Positions 54,207 to 63,668 of a DNA stretch of 64,000 nt are shown here, piece by piece. Location: the NCBI GenBank assembly GCA_029213305.1, contig JARGPA010000008.1:37585-101584 (forward strand). Direction: 5' to 3'. The position numbers and the translations under genes were made by a program. The notes under the pieces are model-generated. The model saw only the letters and a list, made by a program, of their open reading frames with translations, was not told where the DNA came from and ran no database searches. The DNA comes from Phycisphaerales bacterium. GTDB taxonomy: Bacteria > Planctomycetota > Phycisphaerae > Phycisphaerales > UBA1924. Each line of letters begins with the position of its first letter. The first letter of the stretch is position 1.

Positions 54207-54671
54207 CTAGAGCTTCGTCCTTAAGAGCTTACACCATAGCCGAACACATTCACGCCGAGGGGCGATAACTCCGCACTCTGGACAGGTGTCTATATCGTGA
54301 GCACGAGCAGATAGATTGTAAAAGCAACCTGGACAGCGCTGTCCACGCGAACGGATAATCGCGGATTTAAGTTGATGCTTTGCGAGAGTCCCAAATGCAC
54401 TTTGCGTAAGGGCCGCTCCAATCGAGATAAGTATGAGCCATAAGATAACACTCGATTTTTGAGTACTATCAATTACGCCTTCCCAGCGCGACAACTCCTC
54501 AATTTTTGCATACGCAGTCAATAAACAAGCAAGTATCAGTGTGATCCAGACTGATGTGTAGATGCGTTTGTGCCATCGAAGGAAGAATGAGTGTTGATAA
54601 CTAATCGCAAGATCATCCGAGCTTTCACCAGTTCCCGGCTTTGCTCGAACTGACCAAGGAGATTTATCCAT
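54207..54671 (-). CDS. Small membrane protein with C-terminal zinc knuckle, next to glmS
   Basis: This is an unrecognised 154-residue protein. Two hydrophobic helices (about 38-54 and 75-96) are followed by CPGCFYNL...CPECG (cysteines at about 117-138), the same double knuckle as in three membrane proteins at the left of the window, and a basic end. It starts 3 bases after the glmS stop and must be co-transcribed with it. The zinc knuckle presumably faces the cytoplasm. Nothing shows a link to amino-sugar synthesis beyond the operon position. Function unknown. Confidence 0.65.
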   Translation of the reverse strand: MDKSPWSVRAKPGTGESSDDLAISYQHSFFLRWHKRIYTSVWITLILACLLTAYAKIEELSRWEGVIDSTQKSSVILWLILISIGAALTQSAFGTLAKHQLKSAIIRSRGQRCPGCFYNLSARAHDIDTCPECGVIAPRRECVRLWCKLLRTKL

Positions 54672-54674
54672 ACA

Positions 54675-56516
54675 TCACTCTACGGTGACTGATTTCGCCA
54701 GGTTCCTCGGCTTATCGACATCGTGTCCTCGCAATACCGCTGCGTGATACGCGAGGAGTTGCAATGGAACAACAGTCAACATCGGGCTCAAGCACTCTTC
54801 AACCGCAGGGACATAGAGCACATCCTCTGCGACACTCTTGATTTGTTCGTCGCCTTCGGTTGCAACTGCGATGACATGCCCGCCACGCGAGCGGACTTCT
54901 TCGATGTTGCTCATCACTTTGTCGTACTGATTGCCTTGGTTGGCGATAAACACAACAGGCATTCCTTCGTCGATCAATGCGATTGGACCGTGCTTCATTT
55001 CCGCGGCCGGCATCCCTTCCGCATGGATATAGCTCAGCTCCTTGAGCTTGAGTGCACCTTCCATCGCTGTTGGATAGTTGTATCCGCGGCCGAGGAAGAG
55101 CCAGTTATCACGATGAACATATTTTTCTGTGATCTTACGGATCTGATCGTTTGTCTCAAGAACGCGTTCAATCTTGTCTGGAACAGTCTCAAACTCTTTC
55201 ATGAGTCTTGCAGATGCTTCGGGTGACATCATCCGTCGACGCGCCATAAACAATGAGATCATTGTGAGTACTGCGACTTGTCCGATGAATGCTTTTGTGC
55301 TTGCAACTCCGATTTCGGGTCCCACTCGAAGGTACACTCCTGCATCGGTTTCTCTCGCGAGTGTTGAACCCACAACATTGATTACGCCGAGCGAGAGTGC
55401 GCCACGATCCTTTGCTTCGTGGAGCGCTGCAAGGGTATCTGCAGTTTCTCCAGACTGAGAAACCGCGACGACGACCGATCCATCTTCGATGATCGGATTG
55501 CGATAACGAAACTCAGACGCGTACTGACATTCTGCTGGGATCTTCGCGAGATCTTCAAGCAGGTATTCCCCGATCATTGCTGAGTGCAACGCAGTGCCCT
55601 GTGCTGTCAGGATGATCCGCTTGGACTTGACGAGTTCCTTGGAGAGTCCCATGAGGCCACCGAGTACGATTCGTCCTTCGTTCTTATCGAGGCGACCCTT
55701 CATACAAGTGCGAAGCGCTTCGGGTTGCTCGTAGATTTCCTTCTGCATGTAGTGCGTGTAGGAACCAAGCTCGATTTGATCGAGCTCCATTTCGAGCTGC
55801 ATTTCCTTTGGTGTCAACTCTACATTTTCAACTGTCGTGGTGCGGAACCCATCACGCGTGAGTTTGACGACTGAATAGTCATCGAGTGTAATCGCAGTAG
55901 ATGTGTGAGCAACGATCGCCGCAGGATCAGAAGCGACGATGTATTCCCCAGATCCGATTCCAACGAGCAATGGAGATCCTTTGCGTGCGCAAACCATGAC
56001 ATCGGGTTCATTGGCGCAGATGACTGCAATCGCATAAGCGCCTCTGACTTCTCGAAGCGCTGCTTGGACGGACTTCTCAAGATCTGATCCATTTTCTGGA
56101 TCGTAGAAATGTGAAATCAACATCCCAAGTACTTCAGTATCTGTCTCAGTATGGAACTTGTGTCCTCGTTCTTCGAGCAGCTTGCGAATCGAAGCATAGT
56201 TTTCGATGATCCCGTTATGAACGAGTGAGATTCCGTATTCTTGATCCTGATGTGGATGTGCGTTTGCGAGAGTGACTTTGCCGTGAGTTGCCCAGCGAGT
56301 ATGCGCAATCCCAAGTGATCCTGTGAAATCACCCTTATCTTGGATCTTGGACTCGAGCTTGGAAACGCGACCAACTGCTTTGATGACTCGAAGTCCATCG
56401 TTTTCAAGCATCGCGATCCCGGCGGAGTCATACCCTCGGTATTCCATCCGCTTGAGTCCCTCGATGAGGAGTTGTTGAGCCGGTTTATTTCCGATGTAGG
56501 CAACGATTCCACACAT
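54675..56516 (-). CDS. glmS: Glutamine-fructose-6-phosphate aminotransferase
   Basis: The 613-residue enzyme makes glucosamine 6-phosphate, the entry to UDP-GlcNAc for peptidoglycan and polysaccharide. The N-terminal glutaminase has nucleophile C2 (CGIVAYIGNK), HTRWATHG and HNGIIENY. Two SIS sugar-isomerase domains follow (RIILTAQGTALHSAMIGEYLLEDLA, VAVSQSGETADTL, LGRGYNYPTAMEGALKLKELSYIHAEG), and the chain ends with the NLAKSVTVE motif. All elements and the normal length are present. GGAG lies 9 bases upstream, just after a leader hairpin. There is no glmS ribozyme core that I can recognise. A zinc-knuckle membrane protein gene follows directly. Confidence 0.98.
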   Translation of the reverse strand: MCGIVAYIGNKPAQQLLIEGLKRMEYRGYDSAGIAMLENDGLRVIKAVGRVSKLESKIQDKGDFTGSLGIAHTRWATHGKVTLANAHPHQDQEYGISLVHNGIIENYASIRKLLEERGHKFHTETDTEVLGMLISHFYDPENGSDLEKSVQAALREVRGAYAIAVICANEPDVMVCARKGSPLLVGIGSGEYIVASDPAAIVAHTSTAITLDDYSVVKLTRDGFRTTTVENVELTPKEMQLEMELDQIELGSYTHYMQKEIYEQPEALRTCMKGRLDKNEGRIVLGGLMGLSKELVKSKRIILTAQGTALHSAMIGEYLLEDLAKIPAECQYASEFRYRNPIIEDGSVVVAVSQSGETADTLAALHEAKDRGALSLGVINVVGSTLARETDAGVYLRVGPEIGVASTKAFIGQVAVLTMISLFMARRRMMSPEASARLMKEFETVPDKIERVLETNDQIRKITEKYVHRDNWLFLGRGYNYPTAMEGALKLKELSYIHAEGMPAAEMKHGPIALIDEGMPVVFIANQGNQYDKVMSNIEEVRSRGGHVIAVATEGDEQIKSVAEDVLYVPAVEECLSPMLTVVPLQLLAYHAAVLRGHDVDKPRNLAKSVTVE

Positions 56517-56534
56517 ACTTCAGTTCTCCAGCAA

Positions 56535-56562
56535 GCCGAATAGCTTGTTCTATTGAATCGGC
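56535..56562 (-). promoter_or_regulatory. Leader hairpin upstream of glmS
   Basis: GCCGA/TCGGC (5 bp) continues as ATAG/CTAT with a 4-base bulge, closing a 6-base loop, and ends a few bases before the glmS ribosome site. It may modulate translation start or be an operator; neither is shown. Confidence 0.35.
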
Positions 56563-56748
56563 AAAATTATCGCCGTTCATGATCGTACGGCCTCAAACCG
56601 GTCTGGTTCATCGGCTCGCTCAACATCTGAACGATACAAAGCATGAGATTCGTCTTGTGTTGGGTCCGATCTGCCGATTTCAGGCAAATCAAGGTGTATA
56701 CTCAAGCGGTTTAGACTCAAACACAAAAAGATATGGGACCTGCTTCAT

Positions 56749-59700
56749 ATGCCCAGACGCGACGATCTTTCGACGATCCTGCTCATTGGTTCTGGCCCAA
56801 TTGTCATCGGACAAGGGTGCGAGTTTGATTATTCCGGTGCTCAAGCTTGTAAAGCATTACGAGCGGAAGGTTACCGAGTCGTTCTTATTAACTCGAATCC
56901 CGCGACGATCATGACAGATCCGGCCTTTGCTGATCGTACTTACATCGAACCAATCACTCCTGAAACCGTTGAAAAGATCATCCTCAAGGAAATCGAACTT
57001 GGGCAACCTATCGACGCGGTTCTCCCCACACTTGGAGGACAAACCGCGCTCAACTGTGCTTGCGAACTCTTTGATAACGGGATCTTCCAAAAATATGACA
57101 TCGAAATGATCGGCGCCTCAAGAGAAGTGATCCACAAAGCAGAAGATCGCAAGACTTTTGCAGATATCTGCGAAGATCTGAATCTTGCAACTCCGGAATC
57201 TCAAACTGTTGAGTCATTCGAAGAAGCCGCAGAATATCTCAAAGAGATTGGGCTCCCTGCGATTATCCGTCCTGCGTTCACCTTGGGTGGATGGGGCGGC
57301 GGGATCGCATACAACCATGCAGAGTACGAAGAACTCGTCAAACGCGGACTCAGAGCATCAATGATCGGCCAGATCCAAGTCGATAAATCGCTCATCGGAT
57401 GGAAAGAGTACGAACTCGAAGTCGTTCGCGACAAGAACGACAACTGTGTCATTGTCTGTGGTATTGAAAACATTGATGCAATGGGAGTCCATACTGGAGA
57501 CTCGATCACCGTTGCTCCAATTTTGACACTTACTGACAAAGAATATCAGGTCCTTCGAGATGCATCTCTTGCAATTATGCGCGGGGTTGGAGTTGAGACC
57601 GGTGGTTCAAATGTCCAGTTTGCGATCAATCCAAATCCAGAACCCGACGAGAACGGCCACAAGCCCTTTGAGATGGTTGTCATCGAGATGAACCCGCGAG
57701 TTTCTCGCTCATCTGCCCTCGCGTCAAAGGCAACAGGGTTCCCAATCGCGAAGATCGCCGCGAAACTTGCGATTGGGTACACGCTTGATGAACTTCGTAA
57801 CGACATTACGGGAAACACAAGTGCTTGCTTTGAGCCCTCAATTGATTACATCGTGACGAAGATGCCGCGTTGGACCTTTGAAAAATTCCCAGAAGCTGAC
57901 GAGACTTTGACCACCCAAATGAAATCCGTCGGCGAAGCGATGTCCATCGGACGAACCTTCAAAGAATCTTTCCAAAAAGTAGTCCGCTCGATGGATGTAA
58001 AACGCTTTGGACTTGGGCTCGATAAGAACGACAAATGGTTGCAAGCGAAACAATCGAACGATGGACGAACCGCAGACGGGCAACTCATCGAATGGCCTAT
58101 CGCTGACGACACACTCACGCGGAAACTCTCTGTTCCATCGCAAGGACGGATGTACTTCATCCGGTATGCACTCAAAATGGGATGGGGAGTAGAACGAGTT
58201 TGCCAACTAACCAAGATCGACCCGTTCTGGATTCATCAATTCAACGAGCTTGTTGAGTTTGAAGATGAACTCGAAGCGATCAACTCACTCGATGAGATAC
58301 CCCAAGAACTGATGCAACGCGCCAAGCAACTCGGATACTCCGATGCACAACTCGCAAATCTCTATCTCGGAGAAATTAGCAGCGAGTCCATCTTGAAGGT
58401 TCGCAACAAACGCAAAGAGCAAGGCGTCGAAGCGGTATTCAAATGTGTTGATACCTGTGCTGCAGAGTTTGAAGCGATTACCCCCTACTACTACTCAACC
58501 TATCAGCCTGGCATGAAACGACTCGACGAAAGCGGAACCATCATCGATGTTGCGCCCGAATGTGAGCTTCGAAATCGATTGCACGCTGAAACCGATCCGA
58601 AGCAAAAAGTCATCATCCTCGGAGGTGGACCAAACCGCATCGGACAAGGGATCGAATTCGATTATTGTTGTGTTCATGCGGCGTACGCTGCACAAGAGCT
58701 CGGACACGACGCGGTAATGATCAACTCGAATCCTGAAACGGTATCAACAGATTACGACACGAGCGACCTGCTCTTCTTCGAACCATTAACGCTTGAAGAT
58801 GTGCTCAATGTGACTGAGAAACTTGAATCCGATCTATTCGGTACCATCGTTCAATTTGGTGGCCAAACCCCGCTCAACCTCGCTCATGGGCTCGATCTCG
58901 CAGGTGTTCCAATAATCGGGACTAAGCTCGACGCGATCGATCGTGCAGAAGATCGCGATCGGTTCGATCAGCTCTTGACCAAACTCGATCTCAAACGCCC
59001 AGCTTCAGGGATTGCTCGTTCAATTGATGAAGCGATCACAATCGCAGAACGGATCACTTATCCTGTGCTCGTTCGTCCGAGTTATGTTCTCGGCGGACGT
59101 GGTATGGAAATCTGCCCTGACGAAAAAGCGCTCCGTCATTACATGGCAACCGCGGTTGACGCATCAGGTTTAGATGATGCGCCGATCCTGATTGACCAGT
59201 TTCTCGAAGGCGCACTCGAGCTCGATGTCGATGTCGTTGCAGATTTCAAGGATGGGAAAGGGCAAGCTCTCGTTGCTGCCGTCATGGAGCACATCGAACA
59301 AGCCGGCGTGCACTCGGGTGATTCAACTTGCACCATCCCTACGAATACACTTCGTCCTGTGATCCTCGAAGAGATTAAGGAAACTGCACGCAAGCTTGCG
59401 ACTGAGCTTGGAGTTTGCGGACTAATGAATGTTCAAATGGCGCTCAAGAACGATGTAGTGTACATCATCGAAGTCAATCCACGTGCGTCACGCACAGTTC
59501 CGTATGTTGGAAAATCGAAGAACACCCCTTGGGCTTCGATCGCGGCGAAAGCAATGATGGGCGTCACACTCCAAGAACAACATGCAAGTGAAATCCCAGA
59601 CGCAGGGTACTTCACTGTGAAAGCACCTGTCTTCCCATTCCAGAAATTCCCCGGGGTTGACTTTGTGCTAGGTCCAGAGATGCGATCCACCGGTGAAGTC

Positions 59701-60189
59701 ATGGGTGTTGATGCATCACTCCCAAATGCGTACCTCAAAGCAATGCTCGGCGCTGGGACTTCTTTCCCAACCGAAGGCGGTGTGTTCGTTTCTGTCAAAG
59801 AAAGTAATCGCGAAGACATGATCCCCATCGTTCGATCACTGATGGCAATGGGATTCAAAGTGTTCACAACGAAGGGAACCGGAGAACTACTTACCAAACA
59901 TGGTTTGCGTCCAAAGATTCTCCAGAAGATTCAAGAAGGCGCTCGTCCTAATGTCATCGATTTGATGCAGAACAACGAAATCCAACTCGTTATCAACACC
60001 CCAACACGTACTGGTTGGCAAACAGACGAGGGGAATATCCGTGCAACTGCTGTGCGACTCGGAATTCCGATGATCACAACTGCAAGAGCTGCGACACAAG
60101 CGGTTCACGCAATAGAAGCACTTAAAGCTGGGTTCTGGGATGTGACTGCGTTGCAGGATTTATCTATTGCTCAAGAAACACATGCTTAA
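56749..60189 (+). CDS. carB: Carbamoyl-phosphate synthase large subunit
   Basis: The 1146-residue protein has the duplicated ATP-grasp layout of CarB. The first half starts [21 protein letters not shown], with [18 protein letters not shown] and [18 protein letters not shown]. The second starts [21 protein letters not shown], with [16 protein letters not shown] and [17 protein letters not shown], and a MGS-like allosteric domain ends the chain. It makes carbamoyl phosphate for pyrimidines and arginine with CarA, which is not in this window. It is about 70 residues longer than E. coli CarB (1073). Insertions lie in the oligomerisation region (about 425-450) and ahead of the second half (about 588-615). 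TATACT 23 bases upstream of a T-rich leader could be a -10 box. The last codons overlap the convergent glycosylase gene by 4 bases. Confidence 0.97.
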   Translation: MPRRDDLSTILLIGSGPIVIGQGCEFDYSGAQACKALRAEGYRVVLINSNPATIMTDPAFADRTYIEPITPETVEKIILKEIELGQPIDAVLPTLGGQTALNCACELFDNGIFQKYDIEMIGASREVIHKAEDRKTFADICEDLNLATPESQTVESFEEAAEYLKEIGLPAIIRPAFTLGGWGGGIAYNHAEYEELVKRGLRASMIGQIQVDKSLIGWKEYELEVVRDKNDNCVIVCGIENIDAMGVHTGDSITVAPILTLTDKEYQVLRDASLAIMRGVGVETGGSNVQFAINPNPEPDENGHKPFEMVVIEMNPRVSRSSALASKATGFPIAKIAAKLAIGYTLDELRNDITGNTSACFEPSIDYIVTKMPRWTFEKFPEADETLTTQMKSVGEAMSIGRTFKESFQKVVRSMDVKRFGLGLDKNDKWLQAKQSNDGRTADGQLIEWPIADDTLTRKLSVPSQGRMYFIRYALKMGWGVERVCQLTKIDPFWIHQFNELVEFEDELEAINSLDEIPQELMQRAKQLGYSDAQLANLYLGEISSESILKVRNKRKEQGVEAVFKCVDTCAAEFEAITPYYYSTYQPGMKRLDESGTIIDVAPECELRNRLHAETDPKQKVIILGGGPNRIGQGIEFDYCCVHAAYAAQELGHDAVMINSNPETVSTDYDTSDLLFFEPLTLEDVLNVTEKLESDLFGTIVQFGGQTPLNLAHGLDLAGVPIIGTKLDAIDRAEDRDRFDQLLTKLDLKRPASGIARSIDEAITIAERITYPVLVRPSYVLGGRGMEICPDEKALRHYMATAVDASGLDDAPILIDQFLEGALELDVDVVADFKDGKGQALVAAVMEHIEQAGVHSGDSTCTIPTNTLRPVILEEIKETARKLATELGVCGLMNVQMALKNDVVYIIEVNPRASRTVPYVGKSKNTPWASIAAKAMMGVTLQEQHASEIPDAGYFTVKAPVFPFQKFPGVDFVLGPEMRSTGEVMGVDASLPNAYLKAMLGAGTSFPTEGGVFVSVKESNREDMIPIVRSLMAMGFKVFTTKGTGELLTKHGLRPKILQKIQEGARPNVIDLMQNNEIQLVINTPTRTGWQTDEGNIRATAVRLGIPMITTARAATQAVHAIEALKAGFWDVTALQDLSIAQETHA

Positions 60190-61151
60190 AGATTCGCAGC
60201 TGTGAATGCTTTGCTCACCAAATCCCGTTCCCACAAATGCGAAGGCCCTGCTTTCGATTCGTAGTGTTGCCAAATCTCGAACCAATAACTCCGGAACTTG
60301 TGTTCGCCGAACGGTTCGTAGTGTGCGTGGAGTGCTTTTGTAATCTGTGCATCTGTTCCGCTCATCCCGAGCGCACTCTTTCCGTGACGAATTGTTTCGG
60401 TATCAATCGCGAGTCTTGAAAAACGTCCCAAGAGCTGCATGATGTTCCCCCCCGCGTACGGTCCTATACCTGGGAGCGTGATCAAGAACTTAAACACCTC
60501 ATCATCCGAGACAGATGGGTCTGTCAACCATGCTTCATCGACATGGCCTTTTACAAACAACTTTGCAAGATCGACAATCCGTTGATCGCGATATCCAACC
60601 CGGCATCTACCTCGGAGAGTTCCGACTCTTGTACGAGCAAGTTTCTTTGCGCTTGGAAATGAGAATGCGCCAGACTCTGTCTTTCGGCCGCACACTTCGC
60701 ACAACCGACGATTCATGTTAACAGTTGAAGGCCAGGTCACATTACAACTCGTCACCGTCTTGATCACATCTTCAAACAAGGTCGGCGAACGGAATAACCG
60801 TCCCTTCCCGCTCTTCTTCCATCGCGGATCGACTTTGTGAAACGCTTTGATCTCTCCATGAGTGACATCAAGATTGAGCATCCGAGACGCTTGGGTCTTG
60901 GCGAATTTTTGCTCTGTGATGTCAAGCTTACGATCAAACTGAAATCGTAATCGACGATCACTGACCTGGTCGATGACACATGCAGAAGGTTTGTCCACGA
61001 ACTCGAACACTCGACTGAGCTTTTGTCGGCTCACATCCCAGTAGTTGGGCATGAGAACGAAATACCCGTAACTACATACATCTCTCGCTAAATCGAAGTC
61101 TCTTGGAGGCGTGATATGGAGAACCGTTCGTTTTTTGACTGAACCGCTCAT
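60186..61151 (-). CDS. HhH-GPD superfamily DNA glycosylase
   Basis: The 321-residue protein resembles OGG1/AlkA-type base-excision enzymes. It has [20 protein letters not shown] (136-151), the [15 protein letters not shown] segment, and the helix-hairpin-helix [20 protein letters not shown] (223-241) followed by catalytic Asp in LAID (D250). Where OGG1 has its Schiff-base lysine after the hairpin Gly, this protein has tyrosine (LPGIGPY), so a monofunctional glycosylase without lyase step is likely. The N-terminal 110 residues look like the AlkA/OGG1 beta domain. The damaged base it removes is unknown. GGAG lies 8 bases before the chosen ATG. It is tail-to-tail with carB and divergent from the protease gene. 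Confidence 0.87.
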   Translation of the reverse strand: MSGSVKKRTVLHITPPRDFDLARDVCSYGYFVLMPNYWDVSRQKLSRVFEFVDKPSACVIDQVSDRRLRFQFDRKLDITEQKFAKTQASRMLNLDVTHGEIKAFHKVDPRWKKSGKGRLFRSPTLFEDVIKTVTSCNVTWPSTVNMNRRLCEVCGRKTESGAFSFPSAKKLARTRVGTLRGRCRVGYRDQRIVDLAKLFVKGHVDEAWLTDPSVSDDEVFKFLITLPGIGPYAGGNIMQLLGRFSRLAIDTETIRHGKSALGMSGTDAQITKALHAHYEPFGEHKFRSYWFEIWQHYESKAGPSHLWERDLVSKAFTAANL

Positions 61152-61308
61152 GAAACACTCCGTATATCCAATATCATTGTTCGAGTTTGTTCTACAGAGC
61201 AACTTATCGTCGCTTGCCCTATACCATAGGTCAAGACTAGCTCAGTGCTCATCAATCGACAAATACTCGTATATCAAACCTTATTGTGCATATATAAAAG
61301 GAACCCTC

Positions 61309-62817
61309 ATGCGTATCCAAACACTCTTTGTTCTTTGCATTGCATCATTTGCTTTGCAGACATCCGTGGTTTCTGCAGACGATTCTTCGCAAGTTAGAGA
61401 GTCGGTCGTGAAAATTTTTACGACTCAGCGCGGGCCCGACTTTGAATCCCCTTGGACAAAGCTCTCACCTCAAGAAATTAGCGGCACAGGCTTTGTGATT
61501 GAAGGCAATCGCATTTTAACGAATGCACATGTTGTTGAGATGGCCTCGCAAATCTTTGTTCAACCACCAAACAGCGCGGACAAACTCCGCGCCAATGTCG
61601 TAGGGATTGCACAAGGAATTGATCTAGCCGTCATCGAACTTCGCAAGGAATCGGATCGCAGTTCATTCCATGAAGCTCATCCACCGTTGCAACTGAGTGA
61701 AACACTTCCCAAAATCGGTTCAACAGTCCAAGCAATCGGATTCCCAATGGGTGGAGAACAAATCTCGCTTACCGAAGGAGTTGTTTCACGGATCGAGTTT
61801 ATTGGATATTCACAAGATACTGCAGGTCTACGAGTTCAGGTGGACGCTGCACTGAATCACGGAAATTCAGGCGGTCCAGTAGTCCAAGGCGATCAAGTCG
61901 TCGGAGTCGTCTTCTCAGGAGTTGAATCTGCAGACAACATCGGATATCTCATCCCTGTAGATGAAGTCGTCGCGTTTCTCAATGACATCGAAGACGGCGA
62001 ATACAACGGGCGCCAAAGACTCTTTGCTGAAGGATTCCAAACTGCAGAAAACCCTTCGCTCAGAGATTGGCTCAACCTTGATTCAACTCAAACAGGGTTG
62101 CTTTACACTGGTGACGGATCCGAAAGTGATACAATCGTATTCGAGAAATGGGATCTCATTGATTCCATCGGCGGCCACGACATTGACAACGCGGGAATGA
62201 TTACCATCGACGACAACCTTCGACTCAGTTGGGGATACATGGTTCCACGACTCGGAGAAGCAAGCGATAACAACACAATCCCTGTGACGGTTCTTCGCGA
62301 TGGAAACTCTGTCGAACTAAATGTACCTGTTAACAGCACACGCGATTATCTGATTCCAGCAATTGGAGATGGGTATCCAGAGTATTTCATCGTCGGCCCG
62401 ATGGTCTTCTCTCCTGCTCGACGAGAGCATCTCATGGCTTTTTACACGCCATACCTTGCAATGCAAGGGAACCCCGCTGCACTTCGCGCTGATGATGTAC
62501 AAGAAGAGAACGGCGAAGAGATCGTCATGCTCGTTTCCAACTTCCTACCTCACCCGATTACAAAGGGGTACGATGTCTCATACAAACCCGCTCTTAAAAC
62601 AGTCAACGGCGAAACGATTAACTCCCTCGAACAACTCGTCGAGATGATCCGAAACAGCGAAGAAGATTATCTCGAGTTTGCGTTTTTCGACGATGGACAA
62701 GAGACTCTCATCTTCGATCGCGAAGAGCTCATCGAAGTCACAGAAGAGATTCTCGAAGACAACTCAATTCGGAAACAGGGCTCAAAACGGTTCATGTCGA
62801 TCTGGGATGACGAGTAA
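61309..62817 (+). CDS. Exported trypsin-like (Deg/HtrA family) serine protease with PDZ-like domains
   Basis: This 502-residue protein has a signal peptide (MRIQTLFVLCIASFALQTSVVSA) and an S1C-type protease domain with the triad H74 (LTNAHVV), D105 (GIDLAVI) and S187 (NHGNSGGP). PDZ-like segments follow (TGLLYTGDG..., LKTVNGETINSLEQLVEMIR). The arrangement, with a large region between the two PDZ-like parts and an acidic end, is closer to plant Deg9-like proteins than to E. coli DegP. It probably degrades misfolded proteins outside the cytoplasm. AAAGGAA precedes the ATG. Earlier in-frame codons overlap the divergent glycosylase start and lack a signal peptide. A good terminator follows. Confidence 0.9.
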   Translation: MRIQTLFVLCIASFALQTSVVSADDSSQVRESVVKIFTTQRGPDFESPWTKLSPQEISGTGFVIEGNRILTNAHVVEMASQIFVQPPNSADKLRANVVGIAQGIDLAVIELRKESDRSSFHEAHPPLQLSETLPKIGSTVQAIGFPMGGEQISLTEGVVSRIEFIGYSQDTAGLRVQVDAALNHGNSGGPVVQGDQVVGVVFSGVESADNIGYLIPVDEVVAFLNDIEDGEYNGRQRLFAEGFQTAENPSLRDWLNLDSTQTGLLYTGDGSESDTIVFEKWDLIDSIGGHDIDNAGMITIDDNLRLSWGYMVPRLGEASDNNTIPVTVLRDGNSVELNVPVNSTRDYLIPAIGDGYPEYFIVGPMVFSPARREHLMAFYTPYLAMQGNPAALRADDVQEENGEEIVMLVSNFLPHPITKGYDVSYKPALKTVNGETINSLEQLVEMIRNSEEDYLEFAFFDDGQETLIFDREELIEVTEEILEDNSIRKQGSKRFMSIWDDE

Positions 62818-62849
62818 ACAAAGCTTTAAAAAACACAATTAACCTCATT

Positions 62850-62873
62850 AAAACGCCTTAAATGGCGTTTTTT
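62850..62873 (+). terminator. Terminator after the Deg-like protease gene
   Basis: AAAACGCC and GGCGTTTT form an 8-bp stem around TTAAAT, followed by more T. It begins 33 bases after the stop codon and insulates the downstream sdpR-like promoter. Confidence 0.9.
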
Positions 62874-62893
62874 CATGTTTTCATTTAAACCCA

Positions 62894-62922
62894 TTGACAA
62901 TAGTTAGATATTTGGCTAAATT
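62894..62922 (+). promoter_or_regulatory. Sigma-70-type promoter and likely autoregulatory operator of the sdpR-like gene
   Basis: TTGACA (62894-62899), a 17-base spacer and TAAATT (62917-62922) make the best promoter in the window. The expected start of transcription falls on or within a base or two of the ATG at 62929, so the mRNA would be leaderless, in agreement with the lack of any ribosome site. TTAG and CTAA half-sites eight bases apart (TTAGATATTTGGCTAA, within the spacer and -10) form a dyad where the encoded ArsR-type repressor could block RNA polymerase. Confidence 0.6.
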
Positions 62923-62928
62923 TCGAAC

Positions 62929-63267
62929 ATGAATAAGGTTTTCAAAGCATTATCAGATCCTACACGCCGAAAGGTGCTCGGATTGCTTCGTGAAAGACCC
63001 ATGACTGCAGGCGAACTCGCAGATCATTTCGATGTCTCTAAACCAACGATGTCTGCGCACTTCGCAGTCCTTCGTGAAGCTGGACTCGTCGAACCCGTTA
63101 AAGAAGGACGTGTGATCACATACCACTTGATGATGTCTGTACTCGAAGAAGCGATGTTCGGGTTTGCCCAGGTCTTCGGCCTCGAAGTCAAAGCAACAGA
63201 ACAACCCAACCCTGAAAGCGATCCCAAATCAGACTCTACATTGCCGCCAAAGGAGCAAACCCTATGA
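62929..63267 (+). CDS. SdpR-type ArsR-family autorepressor
   Basis: The 112-residue protein is a winged-helix ArsR regulator: MNKVFKALSDPTRRKVLGLLRERPMTAGELADHF, recognition helix SKPTMSAHFAVLREAGLV and the wing EGRVITYHLMMSVLEEA. There are no metal-binding cysteines, which fits the metal-independent SdpR group that represses its own operon and is released by the membrane partner in Bacillus. A polar tail of about 20 residues ends the chain. Its stop overlaps the following membrane protein gene by 4 bases (ATGA). Promoter and operator signs lie directly upstream. Confidence 0.88.
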   Translation: MNKVFKALSDPTRRKVLGLLRERPMTAGELADHFDVSKPTMSAHFAVLREAGLVEPVKEGRVITYHLMMSVLEEAMFGFAQVFGLEVKATEQPNPESDPKSDSTLPPKEQTL

Positions 63268-63668
63268 ACAGCAAGCAATCGAACAACCCGCTCTTGAGAG
63301 CAACATGGATCGCAACTTCAATGTTCATCGTCACTGGGATCATCACGCTTGCACATAACATGGGGATCATCGAGAACCACATTTTTATCAAAGCCACAGG
63401 GATCACCTTTGGTCTCATTTTAATCGTCACTTCAAACTACTTTCCAAAGCAACTCTTTCCACATCCTGCATCAAGATCCCAACGCAAGATGGCGTGGCTA
63501 TTCGTCATCGCGGGGTTGCTCTACATCATTGTCTGGATCACAGGCGATACACAAAATACACAACCCATATTCTCGCTGATGTTCGCACCAGCTTGCATCC
63601 TCTCGATGCTCATGTATCGATACGCAAAGTCAAACCCTACATCGTCATCGCCGGAGACCCAATCATGA
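63264..63668 (+). CDS. SdpI-like small membrane protein
   Basis: The 134-residue protein has four membrane helices (about 13-33, 42-60, 72-90 and 100-118). Helix 2 with GITFGLILIVTSNYFPKQ resembles the GLLLIxxGNYxPK segment that marks the C-terminal half of SdpI immunity and signalling proteins; basic residues follow it. It is probably the partner of the SdpR-type regulator encoded immediately before. The next gene again overlaps by 4 bases, giving a tightly coupled set of three. In Bacillus SdpI senses and protects against the SdpC toxin; no toxin gene is visible here, so the role is inferred only by family and context. Confidence 0.75.
   Translation: MNSKQSNNPLLRATWIATSMFIVTGIITLAHNMGIIENHIFIKATGITFGLILIVTSNYFPKQLFPHPASRSQRKMAWLFVIAGLLYIIVWITGDTQNTQPIFSLMFAPACILSMLMYRYAKSNPTSSSPETQS

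Noticed and set aside
56517-56748. glmS ribozyme or another known riboswitch before glmS or carB
   Set aside because: No conserved core was recognisable on either strand; only a simple hairpin lies before glmS.
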